From: Prorocentrum cordatum
Lineage: Eukaryota; Sar; Dinophyceae; Prorocentrales; Prorocentraceae
DNA: 64,000 bases
NCBI GenBank assembly: GCA_963575745.1
Contig: CAUYUJ010016305.1
Coordinates: 519,001 to 583,000 of the forward strand
Direction: 5' to 3'
The notes below the pieces were generated by a model, which worked only from the letters and a program-made list of their open reading frames with translations, did not search any database and was not told where the DNA came from. Shown here in pieces: positions 40,331-51,449 of the stretch (the first letter of the stretch is position 1; each line of letters begins with the position of its first letter). The position numbers and the translations under genes were made by a program.

Positions 40331-41790
40331 CTCCGCACCCCCGCGCGCGCTCGCGCGATCCACGCCGCGCGCTCCACATGCGGGGATGCATCGGAGGTTC
40401 GTGCCTCCGGCCCACGTGTGGAGAAGGACGGGTGGGGGGACGATGCGGGAGCAGGAAGCGGGAAGAGGGAGGGGGGTTCGAGGAAGCAGGAGCGAGGAAG
40501 CAGAGTGAGGGACCAGAAGGAGGGAGGAGACAGGAAATGGGATCAGAGCACCACGACAAGGCCAAGCGCTTGAAATGCATGCCGCTCCCGACCACCACGA
40601 GGACCGAGGGACAGTAAGACCACCTGCAGGACGAGACCGCTGTTCACAATACTGCTTTCAGCGAAGCCCCTATACTGCTCCCTCGGTGATGGAGCGGGCT
40701 CGGCATGCCCAACATTAGGTCCGAGCCAACTCTGGGAGGCAGAGCAAAGATGCGGAGGCGGAGTCGGACATGAGGAGGACGGATGCTGGCGCAACGCAGG
40801 GAAAGGCGGGGCATATTCCTGTCCCGCCTCTCATGCAAAACTCTCCCCCATGTCGTACCACCTGCCGTGCCCGCAAGCTGGGCCATGCGTTTCGCTTGAG
40901 ACTTAGTGCATTTTCAAGCGGGATTAACTCCAATGAAGACACGGAACGACTGCCATGTTCAAAAAGCGTTTCTCGCCTGCCTCCGTGCCGCGCACACTAG
41001 GTGTGAAAAACTCAAACAAATCCATCAATGGAGGCATGTGGTTACCAAAATACGGCTCTCGCCTCCGCGCCGCGCACATTCGCTTAACACGTTTTCAACA
41101 ATTCTGAGGATGGGCGCCTGCTCGTTATAATCCTGTTTATCTCGATTGGCAGCTCTTTGAAAACTACGTGCGGCCCGAAACCCACATTCATTCTTCGGCT
41201 ACGCTGCACGGATTGAAGAGCGCGCCTTTGCTAAATAGTGGCCTCGCTTATGAGTTGCGCAAAGTGCGTGTGACAGAAACTTGAAAACTGCGCAGGGTAA
41301 CTTCGGACTGAGGGCACATCCTTTTCAAAACGCGGGGTCAACACGGGGTGAACATCTGACATCCTCTTAAACTATATCGAAGTATATACAATTGCACTTA
41401 TGTTAGCTAAGTCTTCTAGTGGAATGTGGATCATTCCTGCACAACACAGGACCTCGGCTGTGGCAGGCCCAGAGGGCGCTCATCGTTCAAGTGGGAGCGC
41501 TTCCCGCAGAAGAGAATTTGAAAGCCCGCAGTTTCGGATCAGAGTCAGACGGGCGGGCGGGGGGCGTCGGCAGTCTGCGAGTCTCGAAAACAAATGTGAA
41601 CACGTCCGCCGAGAAGCACGCAACAAGCCCGCCGCAGGCGCCGATTAAGGCAACGTGAGAGGGTCACAGGTGGGATTTCATCCACGCGCCCAGGGACAAT
41701 GTAAGACCGCTCGACCCCTCCGTCTGAGTTGTGAGGGCTTGCGAGGAGCGGGCTTCGGATGGGGGAGCGATGCTATCGCATGCTGGGTAT
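40330..41790. other. unassigned; includes a short duplication
   Basis: 'tctcgcct(gcc)tccg.gccgcgcaca' and a following 'aaaactcaaacaa'/'cgttttcaacaa' occur at 40971-41020 and 41057-41102. 41536-41643 shares 'gacgtcggcagtctgcgag' (with one change) and 'aagcccgccgcaggcgcc' with 52167-52245. No gene is supported. Confidence 0.4.
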
Positions 41791-41799
41791 ACTCTGGTC

Positions 41800-41872
41800 T
41801 CCTCTTCCTCCTCCTCCTCCCCCTCTCCCTCCCCCTCCTCCTCCTCCTCCTCCTCCTCCTCCTCCTCCCAGC
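41800..41872. repeat. TCC triplet microsatellite
   Basis: (CTC/TCC)n just before the PPR pseudogene. Confidence 0.9.
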
Positions 41873-41889
41873 CATTTCGCGCCCAAGGG

Positions 41890-43405
41890 GCTCTGCAGCG
41901 CGAATTTCGAGGTGGCAACGCGCTCAGAAGCCGTCATGAAGAAACGCGGAGCCCAACGTCATCGGCTACCATGCTGAAACCGAGCACACACGCAATCCCA
42001 GGACCCGCGCCCTCCTCCCGCCCCTCCTCCTGTCGCTCCCTCCCCTCCTCCTCCTCGTCGCCCTGGCGACCAGCAGCGCCAGCCGCAAGGGCGCGGCTGC
42101 AAGAATGCAGGCAGAGAGCGGCTGGGGCAGGCGGGACCCCCCCAGACGAGCCGCATGAGAGCCCGCGCGGGCCAACCTGATCAGCTACAGGGCCGGGGCC
42201 AGTTCGCGCGTGCGGGAAGGCAGAATAGTGGCAACAACCTCAGTCGAACATCCGCGAGGTTACAAGCGAAGCACAAGCACGACGCCATCAGCAACGACGC
42301 CGGGATCGGGGCGTGCGAGGGCGAAGGGCGGCGGGAGGCTCAGGCGTCATTCTGCGAGAAGCGGGAGGCAAAACTGGAGTCCAATGTCGTGGGGCGGGCG
42401 ACACATCAGCTACAACGTTGGGAACAACTCGTGAGAGAAGGGCAGCAGCGAACGCCTTATCAGTTACAACGTTGGGAAGAGGGCATGCGACAAGGAGCCC
42501 GCGCGGGCCAATGTCATCAGCTACAGGGCCTGGGCTAGTTCATGCGTGCGAGAATGCAAGGCAGCGGCAGCAACCTCATTCGCAAATCCGCGAGGCTGGA
42601 GGCGACGCGCAAGACCGATGTCATCAGCTACATCGCTGGGGTCAGGGCGTGTGGGTACACCGCCATTGCGAGAAGGGCGAGAGGTGGTTGGGCGTGAAGC
42701 CGAACCAGGCCCGCCCTACGACCCCGGCCGAATGCCGGGGACTAGGGTGAAGGTGGGAAAAGGAGTGCGCAGAAGCAGACACCATCAATCCCAATGCGGA
42801 GATGAGGTCGTGGTGCGAAATGGCGAGCAGGTCCGCAGTGCTCTTGGGGGAGAACTCAGCTACAGCTCTGGGCGTAGCCTATGCGAGAGGGGCGGCAGTG
42901 AGCGACATTACAGCTAGCAGAGCAGCAATCGGGGCAGTGGATCAGTGCACCCCAATGGCATCAGCTACAATGTTGGTATCAACAGCTCTTGCAAGAATAC
43001 GCACCGAGGACGCACCTGGCACTGTGAGAAAGGCGACCGTAGGAGAGGGACACCAATTACAATGCACGGGCCAACTCTGGTGAGAAGCGGAGGCAGGGGA
43101 GAATCCTCAACTACATTGCGGGTTTCAGCTCCTGCGAGAATGGCAAGCCGTGGCAACAGGCCGAGGCATACGAGAAATGGAACTGCAAGGGCGACCGTGC
43201 GCGGAATGGTCGAGGAGCAGCCGTGCAAGACAGGGTTGCTATCCATCGGGAGCTCAGTGGAAGGCCTCGTGTGAGAAGCGCGGGGCGAAGCTGGAGCCCA
43301 GTGTCGACGGGCGGGACCCAGCAATTACAATGCAAGGATCAACTCGTGTGAGAAGTCTGCTGAGATGGCGCGGGGACGGCCGGATGCGCCCAATGGGCCC
43401 CCAAT
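41890..43405 (+). pseudogene. pentatricopeptide-repeat (PPR) protein pseudogene
   Basis: Scattered over three plus-strand frames are decayed 35-residue PPR units of the dinoflagellate consensus 'Sxxx-AG/ISYNAGISACEKG..W..AL.LL.EM..A.L.P(N/D)V': RWQRAQ at 41911, AEPNVIGYHA at 41950, RANLISYRAGASS at 42170, DAISNDAGIGACEGEG and CEKREAKLESNVVG at 42280-42390, ISYNVGNNS at 42411, ISYNVGKRACDKEPARANVI at 42456, NGISYNVGINSSCKN at 42953, KASCEKRGAKLEPSV near 43260, and SNYNARINSCEKSAEMARG near 43320. About 1.5 kb would hold some 14 units. Many frameshifts and stops exclude function. PPR proteins normally bind organellar RNA. No start, targeting peptide or end is recognisable. Confidence 0.8.
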
Positions 43406-43409
43406 AGCC

Positions 43410-45200
43410 CATCCATGGGGCGAGGCTAACCACTTGACCAACTCTAATCCAGCTCTAATCCTCTTCCGCCCGTCCCGTCTTCCCCTTCGCCCACCCCCTC
43501 CTCCAAAGGCGCGCTATCGCAATTCCTGCGCGCTATCGCAATTACTTGGCCGCGAAAAAGGCTCCCTTGAAAATGCGCAAGACCTTAGGGAGACCCAAAC
43601 CGATGCCAAGGCGGCTCCGCGAACCCAGTGCGTTTCCAAAATGGGCGACCCCGATAGGTCAATGACAACTCGATGCCCCCAAGGCGGGCCCAAAGTGGTT
43701 GAAACAGTACCAGGATACGACACCGTTACCCGAATATTACCTCGAATCACAACCAACACGCAAACTGCGTGATTTGCAGCCCGTGCGGTCTGTATGGGAA
43801 CTTTTCATTCCTGAACTAAAACTAAGCTCAGGGAGACGGAAGAGTCGGGTTCGGGGGACCCGGGTTGGCCCGACGGGGCCGTCAAGAAAATGACGATACC
43901 CAATCTGAAATTTCACGCGAACTCCCGCTGCAAACATCCAATGAAAACTGGACCGTCGAAGCTAAGGACGGGTCCGTCAAAAAACGTCGGCAAACCCGAG
44001 ATCCGGCGAACTCGAGTCGAACGTTTCCCAAATATACCATACAAACATTTGGGGAGTCGGATCCCGCCAAGGCCACGCAAGACGGGAGTCTTGCTAGGCG
44101 TCCAAGGGGGTATGGAGGGGATTCAACGCCTCCTGAGCCATCGCCCCCTCGGAATAGCTGTTGTGGGGTGATCACGTTCGCGGGATGCAATTGGGCGGCG
44201 TGGCAGAAATTCAAGAACATTTGGTTAATTGGGAGGTGATCGAACAACGCGCGAACTGCTCCTGACCTGACCGAACGGCAGCAAAGCTGTCGCCTCTGCA
44301 ATTCAAAGGAAAAGAGGGGCGGGGCAGAGGCAACGGCGAAGAGGGGGGGGGGGGCTCCTCCCATCGCAGAGCCACGCCTCCGACCCTGCTCCTGGTCCGA
44401 AGGCAGCCTGCGTGGGAACCGGCGCTGCCGCAGCCAAGACGACCCGTGGAATTACAACGCACGGGCTGGTCAAAGCCCTGGGTCGCGCTCGACGTGTGCC
44501 TCCCGGACGAAATATCGCCCAGCCCAGACTTTGCTCCAAGTGTGTGCACACGCTGCCAAAAATAGGCCTTGGGCGGACATAATACCAACTTCCTTTGCAG
44601 CACCCGCGACAGCATGGCGGATTGAGTCTTGGCCAAAGCCCTGGACGTAGACCACGGCGAAGGTGGAGCTCTGTAATTGCCCGAATTCTCCAACGACTGC
44701 CCGATCCATCAACTGGAATTTGGATGCCACCGACAAGTGAGCCCCGCGAGCATTCTAAATTAGCATAAAAGTGTTTCAACATCTTCGTCTTGGCCTCTTC
44801 AACGTCACGCTGCATGGAATTGGAAACTGCTTACCCACGCCTCGAGACACTCCATGACTAAACACGGCTTCCGTCCAGAAGCAACAACATCTGGTCTGGC
44901 ATGCTGGTGTATACGCCTCCCTCCTCCCTCCAGACCTCTACTTTTTCCGCATGTCCTGCAACTCCCCCGTGGAAACTCTCGTCGGGCGCGGGGCTCCAAC
45001 TTGGCATGAGAAAACGGGTTCTGAGAGAAACGTTTCCTTGATGCCGGGGCATTCTCCCCCGGACCAATTTTGCAACCCAAATTATTCGTTTGATGGCCCA
45101 GGGGGGCCCGGGAACGGCCCCGCGCGACCGGAAGCTGCCCAAAACCTCCAGGACCTGGCCCCCCCCCTTAGGACCTGTCTGTTTCACGGCGACCAGCAGC
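43410..45200. other. unassigned sequence
   Basis: A minus-strand frame at 44736-44470 (FQLMDRAVVGEFGQLQSSTF, QGFGQDSIRHAVAGAAKEVG) looks mildly protein-like but has no recognised motif. The rest holds nothing that can be supported. Confidence 0.3.
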
Positions 45201-45224
45201 GCCCGCCGTGCGGGGGCCGCCGGG

Positions 45225-45310
45225 TCGGGCGGCGGCGGCGGCGCGCGCGGCGCCTCACGAGCTCGGACACCCTTCGCCGCTGCTCCTCCACCTCCCTGGT
45301 CTCCGACGAC
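45225..45310 (-). CDS. helical coding island 9 (putative exon)
   Basis: Minus-strand frame SSETREVEEQRRRVSELVRR. 'CGGAGACCAG' at 45296-45297 can be the acceptor and 'GAGCTC|GTGAGG' (from 45258 down) is a strong donor, giving a 37-base exon (45259-45295). A wider exon is possible if an upstream acceptor is used. Confidence 0.4.
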
Positions 45311-45537
45311 AGCCTCCCGCGGAGGGCGCGGGGGGTAGAGGGGGGGGGGGGGAGCGAGGACACGAGGATGGGGGAGGCGTGGAGGAGGGGGAGCAGATTT
45401 TGAAGAGGATGGACGAGAAAGGAGGAGGCATGGCGGCATACGAGGATGAGGAGGGAAGGAAGAAGATCGAGAATGATGCGGAGGCTGGGGAAGAGGGGAG
45501 GGGAGCTTTTTATCCCGCGAACTGTTTGATTGACGGT

Positions 45538-45566
45538 CCCAGGGCCCTGAAGGGCCCTGGGAGCCC
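45538..45566. repeat. perfect 11-bp hairpin
   Basis: 'cccagggccct' and 'agggccctggg' separated by two bases. Confidence 0.8.
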
Positions 45567-46099
45567 GACAACAGCAAAAACATCTCCAGGACCCATTCTC
45601 GTCCAGGACCCCTTGCCTTCTTTCCCGGGGTCCGAAACTCACCCTCCAAAATTGAATTGTCCTGGGATGCGTTCTGCATTTCAAACAAAAAACAATCCGG
45701 CCGTTGCGACGAGAGGCCTCCCAGACGCCCAGAACAGAACGACAGAAGAACGTCCGAGCCTCAAGACGTCACACCATCGAACCCCGAAGCTTGATCAAGG
45801 AACCCTCTTGCTCTTGTTGAGCTGTCGACGTCGTCAGCCGCCGCCGCTGCCGCTTAAAATCCAGATCAAGCGCCCCATCCTCCACCCTGTCGGCACAGCT
45901 GCTAGCGCCAAGCATTCAAACATGAGCCAGCCGAACACCACGACAACCAACAAGGTGGTCATGTACCTGGCGTGGAGCATCCGAAGACTTCACCGTCGCC
46001 GTCATCATCATCGCTGCGACATCAACGTGTCATCGTCGTCGTCGACGGTGTCAACGTCGTCGTCGGCGTCAGCCGCCGCAACCCTCTGGTGTATCACTA

Positions 46100-46325
46100 G
46101 AGGCCTCCTAGATGGGGTCGAAGGATCGCGACGCATCGCTAACACAACGGCGATGCATGGCCGATGCATCGGCGATGCATTGGCCATGCACTGGGGACGC
46201 CGGCGATACATCCGCGGCGTCGGCGTGGAGAAACACGGGCTCCACATCGAGCCGCATCGTTGATTCACTGGCGATGCGGCGCGATCCTCTGACCCCATCT
46301 ACTCGGACCCCATCTGGGAGGGCCA
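46100..46325. mobile_element. foldback element, family B copy 3
   Basis: The left end 'ctagaggcctcctagatggg' + 'gtcgaaggatcgcgacgcat' pairs with a right end whose reverse complement is 'agatggggtcagaggatcgc' + 'gccgcatcgc', with an extra 'agatggggtccgagt' outside. The interior has nested 'ggcgatgcat' palindromes. Non-coding. Confidence 0.75.
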
Positions 46326-46339
46326 GACACATCGGGCCT

Positions 46340-46432
46340 CATCTCCAGCTCGCGCGTCCTCTTCTCCCTCTCCTCGAGCTGCCGCTCGCGCGCACCCCGC
46401 TCCAGGCCCTTATCCGCCTTCCGCCGCGGGAG
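46340..46432 (-). CDS. helical coding island 10 (putative exon)
   Basis: Minus-strand frame RRKADKGLERGARERQLEER then EKRTRELEMRPD, very charged and coiled-coil-like. 'GAGATGAG|GCCCGA' could be a GC donor. A G-run lies just upstream in the minus sense (46440-46470), and foldback family B starts about 20 bases past its 3' side. Confidence 0.36.
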
Positions 46433-46559
46433 GGAATGGTACAGAAGGGGGGAGGGGGGGGGGGGCACGGAGAGAGGGGGATCGAACCAGAGGCATCTGG
46501 CGTATCGAACACATGAAGGGGCCCAGGGACACACAAATAAATACGTAGACACAAATCCC

Positions 46560-48220
46560 AGGATCCCCTACATTTTTCAATATTTTCAAGGAATTCGTCT
46601 TCCCCCCAATTCTCATGTTTTTTCAATATTTTCACGGGGAACGACTATTAATTGTGTCTGTGTTGTTTCCCGCCTTGGCGCATCGAACATATCGGGGCGG
46701 CCCCTGTGCCGCCATGTTTTACATCTGGACGCCGGTGCCCGGCCTCGGGACGATGAAAACACGACTCAGGGTGGCAGGACGGCCCTGGGAAGGGGTCAGG
46801 AATTCCAGGGCCCACGTATTGAACAACAACTGAACATGGGAACTCTGGGGTTCCAGGGTGCTCGGAATGCGCCCTAGGACAACTCCGAGTGTCGTTTCTG
46901 GAGCGCACCCTCGGACACCAGCCGAGGGGGAACGGCGGGGGATGATAGGCACTTATAAAATGGAGGGCAGGAGGAAGCGGATGAGGGAGGAGCACAATAA
47001 ACCTAAACTGCACGGACGGTACTACAGTAGCACCGTCCCGTCCCAGGTCTCCTCCCCAGGACTCATCACAAGCATTATGTTGTCACTATGGGAGGAGTTC
47101 CCCCTTGAAAGACGACCTTCCCATGGGGCATTCCAATCAAACGAAAGCCATGCTTTGAGAAGAAACCGCCTTTAGATAAATGCAAATAGGAAAGATGGTA
47201 CACACGTCCAGCAAGAGCCCCAGTTGAAGAGGAAGAGACCATCACATTTGCACTTTGTCAATTTCGGGACACGCAACCAAAATAATCCCCAAGCGACAAT
47301 CCAAGAATAAAACATCGACTCTACATCCACGAAACTGTTGCACTGCACGATTGAGAGCCTGTTGTCGTAAACACGAGGAGGACGCGAACGGAAACCCACG
47401 TCTTGAAAATAACCCGTGTCCGTCCACATATGTGCTGGAAGCTTCTACGACAACTGTGCGCGACGCTGCGGCAAAGGCAACGCTTTGATGCAAACGTGCA
47501 TCACATTCCCCTGCGTAGAGGATGGGAATTTTGAGACCGACTGGGCACGGCGCAAAAAGGAGAACGACTGCACGCGGCGGCAAGCCGTACGCCACGTTTC
47601 AATACGATCTGCCCTCAATCAGTGGAAGTGTTGGAAACTGCTTTCTTTGCCAACGCAACTGCATTGTTGGGAGGGTAGAAAGAACAGCTGAGGTAGCGAT
47701 CGGCGGACAGGACACAAGAGTCGCACGAAGAAGAGCGAATGCAACGAACTGGCGAGACAATCAGTCAAGCGCTCCTGGCAGAGAGAGCGAGAGAGGAAGG
47801 GAGAGAGAGCGAGAGACTTAGGTGCACGGGCAGTGGTCCGACAAAACAGAATCCATACCACAGTGGGCAACCGAACAGCAAAATGCAAGACAACCAATAC
47901 CAATGGACACTGTCTGAAGCCACTGACACGGGGGAGCGATAGTACCAACAGTTCTATGGAACCTACTGGAAGTTTTCGCAGCGAATGTACGCGGCGCCCA
48001 CAGGGGAGCTACACGCTCAGAGCCATTCATCATCCACTCGAGCGGGTGGTGATTTCTCAGTTCCATTATCAGATATGCCGAGAAAGTTTCAGGCCAAACA
48101 CGTGTGACGGTGCGACGAGTGTCTTTTCCCCAAGCAGTGCTTGCACGAAAAGGTACGAGCGTTTCCAAATTTCGCCTAGTTGTCGCGCGGGAGGTCGTGT
48201 CCTGACGACCCCAGGGTTAA
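46560..48220. other. unassigned sequence
   Basis: Lower GC than most of the window. Frames up to 139 codons on both strands, none recognisable. A 'gagagagcgagagaggaag' purine stretch lies at 47775-47815. Confidence 0.35.
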
Positions 48221-48221
48221 T

Positions 48222-48335
48222 TTCTGACAACGCGTGGACCCTTCAGCCCTGAGAACATTCGGCGGCTTTTTGATCCCTAGATCGTCCCACATCGGCCGAC
48301 TCTGGGCCTCCGGCAGCGTTCAACCGTGAACGAGG
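48222..48335 (+). repeat. dispersed repeat shared with 35095-35215
   Basis: Same ordered blocks as the copy at 35.1 kb. In the minus sense it lies just beyond the donor side of helical island 11. Confidence 0.55.
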
Positions 48336-48349
48336 CCTAGAATCGTGCC

Positions 48350-48470
48350 CCCCCTCCCCTCTCGGAGGACCTCCAGGCGTTTGCCCATGCGCTCGACGTC
48401 GATCACGGAGGACTGCACCTGCTCTACTAGCCTGCGCCGGCGCGCCGTGAGGCGCGAGAGGGCGGGCGGG
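48350..48470 (-). CDS. helical coding island 11 (putative exon)
   Basis: Minus-strand frame RRRRLVEQVQSSVIDVERMG and KRLEVLREG. Hydrophobic residues (L, V, V, I, V, M, L, V, L) are spaced as in a coiled coil. 'GCCGGCGCAG' can be the acceptor; no clear GT donor, only 'GAGAG|GGGAGG'. Confidence 0.36.
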
Positions 48471-48479
48471 CGAGCGGCT

Positions 48480-49780
48480 CCCGCGCTCCTCTCCCCATCA
48501 CCTCTTCCTGAGAGGGAGGGGCGCGATTCTGCGATCGAGGAGGGGGATCGAGGAGGGGGAGCAGGACGAGGCTCGAAGAGAACGACCGAGGAATTTCGAA
48601 GATCGAGAGAATCGAGGCTCCAGGATCAAGGAGGAGGTATTCCGTGCCCAAGGAGTTCGGCTCGCACGTGTCGTGACAAGGGCTCCCGAAAGAGCGACGA
48701 ACATGATTGCCTCTCACCCGTCCTGAGAGGGAGAACGAACCGCTACTCCCTCCCCCACCCATCCTGCCCCCCCCCCCCACCCCCCCCCCCACACACACCT
48801 GTTTGCAACGAGCGCAAGGGGAGCCCCGTGGCCAAGAATGGAGAAACGGCAGAAGAAGAGACGGCACGACTGGGAAGGACGCGGGGAGGGGGGGAAAAGG
48901 GTTAGGTCGGGCTTGTCCTCCTACAGGCAGGTTCTGGAAGGAAGATGCAACAATCGTTCAAACATCAAAAGAGTGTTTCTAGATAGAAAAAGAACAACCC
49001 TGTACTATGTCTCACTATTCTTGGGCATGCCTCCTGTAAAAGGACATGTCCGACGCACGAGAAATGGGGAAGGGGGGAAGAGCGCGCGGCGCGCACCCAG
49101 GCCCACAGAGTGCCCGCCCGCTGGCGGTGGGCGGCCGCGCACCTCGCCCCCAAACCACCGACAACTCCATCGTTCTATTCGCTGGCCTCTGGAGCCCTCG
49201 ACCTCGTCCTAGGCGAAACCAACCGCCCCTCCCGAGCGGTGCTGCCACGGCATCCGGCCGCAGGGACGAGGGGTCCCCAGGAGACACACGAAGCCCCGAG
49301 GGTGTCGGAGCCTCCCCCTCCCTCCAGGGCTCTGAGAAAGTCTCCGGACGCATGAAACGGGCCCAGAACATCCAAAACCTTCATTCTAGATCGTTGGACC
49401 TGTAGCCTCGATCCGCCCCTCCTCCCGCCTCCTACGTCAGACTGGAAGTGCCCACACGGCACACGGCAAGCGCGACCTGCGACAGCAGACAATCGCGCGG
49501 CCAAGAGTGCGGCTAGGAGGCTTGAGCCAGCAAGTGGGCCCACCGTGAACGTTTTCGATGTTGAACGGAAGGGGGTGGAGGGGGGGGATCTGGCTTTGGA
49601 CCTCTGCTTAGGGCGACTGTTTGCAACAGTGCGTCCTGGGGGGGGGACTCCACCTGCTTGGGACAGGCGCCAAAAACAGCAAAGATCTACTCCAAGGGGG
49701 GGGGTGCGAGGGACCGCGCCGATCGGCGAAACAGTGTATAAGAAAACGATTGACATAGAACAAGAAAAACTGAATGAACA
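48480..49780. other. unassigned sequence
   Basis: Contains a poly-C/CA tract (48768-48805). No gene could be supported. Confidence 0.35.
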
Positions 49781-49786
49781 GAAACT

Positions 49787-49894
49787 TTGGCGCTCCGCGC
49801 GGATTTCCTGGATCTGCGCTGGACCCCCTCTCTGGCGTGCGGAGGGCGCCAAGGGGGCCCAGCGCGGATCCAATACATCCGCGCGGAGCGCCAA
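49787..49894. mobile_element. foldback element, family A copy 2
   Basis: 'ttggcgctccgcgcggattt' + 'cctggatctgcgctgga' pairs with '(tc)cagcgcggatccaataca' + 'tccgcgcggagcgccaa'; the outer 17 bases are a perfect inverted repeat. Same family as 8770-8904. It lies about 140 bases past the 3' side of helical island 12 in the minus sense. Confidence 0.8.
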
Positions 49895-50034
49895 CAGTTC
49901 ATGTTGATGGCGTTTTTCTTCTTTGGGGATCAAAAACGATCACCAGGCGAGCCCACGTGTGGGCGTCCCTCCGCCTGCTGCTCCCGCTCCCTCCGCAGGC
50001 CCGCCTGGACAGCTGCTGCTCGCCGCCCTGGGCC

Positions 50035-50098
50035 CTGCGGTAGTTCTCCGCCTCCAGGTCGGCCTGCTGCTGGGCGATCGCGAGCGCCTCGCGAGGGC
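50035..50098 (-). CDS. helical coding island 12 (putative exon)
   Basis: Minus-strand frame REALAIAQQQADLEAENYRR then AQGGEQQ, strongly helical. A GAC/GTC tract (50105-50290) lies directly upstream in the minus sense; in a neighbouring frame it reads as a long Val/Leu-rich hydrophobic stretch. Splice borders are not obvious. Confidence 0.35.
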
Positions 50099-50104
50099 GC
50101 CGCG

Positions 50105-50290
50105 GAGTCGGCAGCGGCGGCGGCGGTAGCGACGACTCCGACGGCGGCGACGACACCGCTGACGAGGAGGACGGCGACGGGGACGACGACGAGGACGAAG
50201 CCGACGAGGGCGGTGAGGAGGGCGACGCCTGCGAGGACGAGGAGAAGGGGGACGACGACGGCCAGGACGACGACGAGGACGAGGGTGACC
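50105..50290. repeat. imperfect GAC/GAGGAC triplet tract
   Basis: GAC, GAG and GGC triplets; Asp/Glu-rich on plus, Val-rich on minus. Confidence 0.7.
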
Positions 50291-50789
50291 ACGACGGCGA
50301 CGAGGAAGGAGGGGGGATGGAGGGAGGGGGGGGTGCGGGAGAGAGGAGGAAGGAGGAACAAGATACGAAGGATGATGGTAGGACGGGAACAGTTACCATC
50401 AAGCCGTAGAATGAGAACACGCGATAAGGATGCAAGGGCCTTGGAAGGCCACATCGACATATTGGGAGCGGGGCGCGGCCAGCGAAAGTGTTCAAGGATG
50501 GGCCGAAGGGGGAGGTTGCAAGAGCTACCTTGGGAAGTCGCTCATCCTTGCTATGACGGGCGGAGGGAGAGGAGCGATGAGGGAGAACATGCATCATAGG
50601 AGTGATGAGGAGAAGACGGGTGGAGGAGCGCAGAGAAGCGAGGTGCATAACATAGGAGGGAAGGAGGAAAAGGGATAGAAGAAGGTGAGGGACGATTGAT
50701 AGGAGGGAGAGCTTGTGAATGGAGCAGAGGGAGAGATGAAGGGAGGAAAACAAATATCTCAATCCCACCAGCCCTCTGGGCGACCATGA

Positions 50790-51125
50790 CGACCCGCACC
50801 CCAACATCCCTGTCGAAAACAATACAAACCGCACTCTGCCTCCACATGTGGAGCATGCGCGGCCAACCCGATGCGCCCCCCCGCACCATCCCTGTCAAAA
50901 AACAACGCAATACACTTTGGGGCAAAGTCTTGAGTCATGTTCGTGAGGCCCGCGAACACTTTGTATTGCTTTTGACAGGGCGGCGGGAGTGCCAGCATAT
51001 TCCCTGCCGTGCGCAGGGCTACCATCCCTGACAAAAAACATTACAACATGCATCTTTCGGCTAAATCTGGATCATGCGCGGCCATCCCGCGATCACTGTC
51101 AAAGGGTTGTTGACAGGGACCGCGG
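50790..51125. mobile_element. CCCTGTCAAAA inverted-repeat family (C)
   Basis: 'ccctgtcaaaaaacaacgca' + 'atacacttt' at 50888 is answered by 'cactttgtattgcttttgac' + 'aggg' at 50961-50984, an inverted repeat around about 45 bases. Diverged relatives begin 'catccctgtcgaaaacaata' (50803) and 'catccctgacaaaaaacatt' (51023), each followed by 'ctgcctccacatgtggagca'-like or 'ggatcatgcgcggcca' sequence. A further copy lies at 53085-53185. Non-coding. Confidence 0.55.
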
Positions 51126-51229
51126 GGGTGGTGGCGCGTGGCCTGCTAAGCGCAGGCCCACCAGACATAATGATGGGTATTGAATTTTCGACAAGGATGG
51201 CGGGGGCCGACTTGTTTCCCGATGTGCGC

Positions 51230-51440
51230 TGTCACATGCGCACGCGCACCTGGCGCACTCTGCACGTGCCCCGAACATGGCGCACCAGGCGCGGCTGGAG
51301 TGTGCTGCACACCTAGCGCACTCGGAGCACGTGGCGCATCTGGCGCACCAGGCGTGCCTGGCACGCTCGGGCTCCAGGGGCGCCTGGCGCGCGTGGCGCC
51401 CCTGGCACGCGTGGCGCACCTCGCCCAAGCGTCGCGCACC
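51230..51440 (+). repeat. GGCGCACCTGGCGCAC degenerate minisatellite
   Basis: Units such as 'ggcgcaccaggcg', 'tggcgcatctggcgcac' and 'cgcgtggcgcccctggcacg' repeat with variations; encodes Ala/His/Arg/Leu runs. Confidence 0.7.
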
Positions 51441-51449
51441 TGGGGTCGG

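Noticed and set aside
39389-40573. Open frames of 300-400 codons over the TCC region
   Set aside because: They consist of Ser/Pro/Leu or Glu/Arg/Gly homopolymer read from a triplet repeat. All frames stay open for the same trivial reason.
47242-47595. Minus-strand frame with FRGCRVDVLFLDCRLGIILVA as a gene
   Set aside because: Somewhat protein-like, but no motif, neighbour or continuation supports it.
49930-50460. Multi-pass membrane protein from Val/Leu-rich minus frame
   Set aside because: The hydrophobic run is the GAC/GTC tract read in one frame. No charged loops or conserved residues support a membrane protein.
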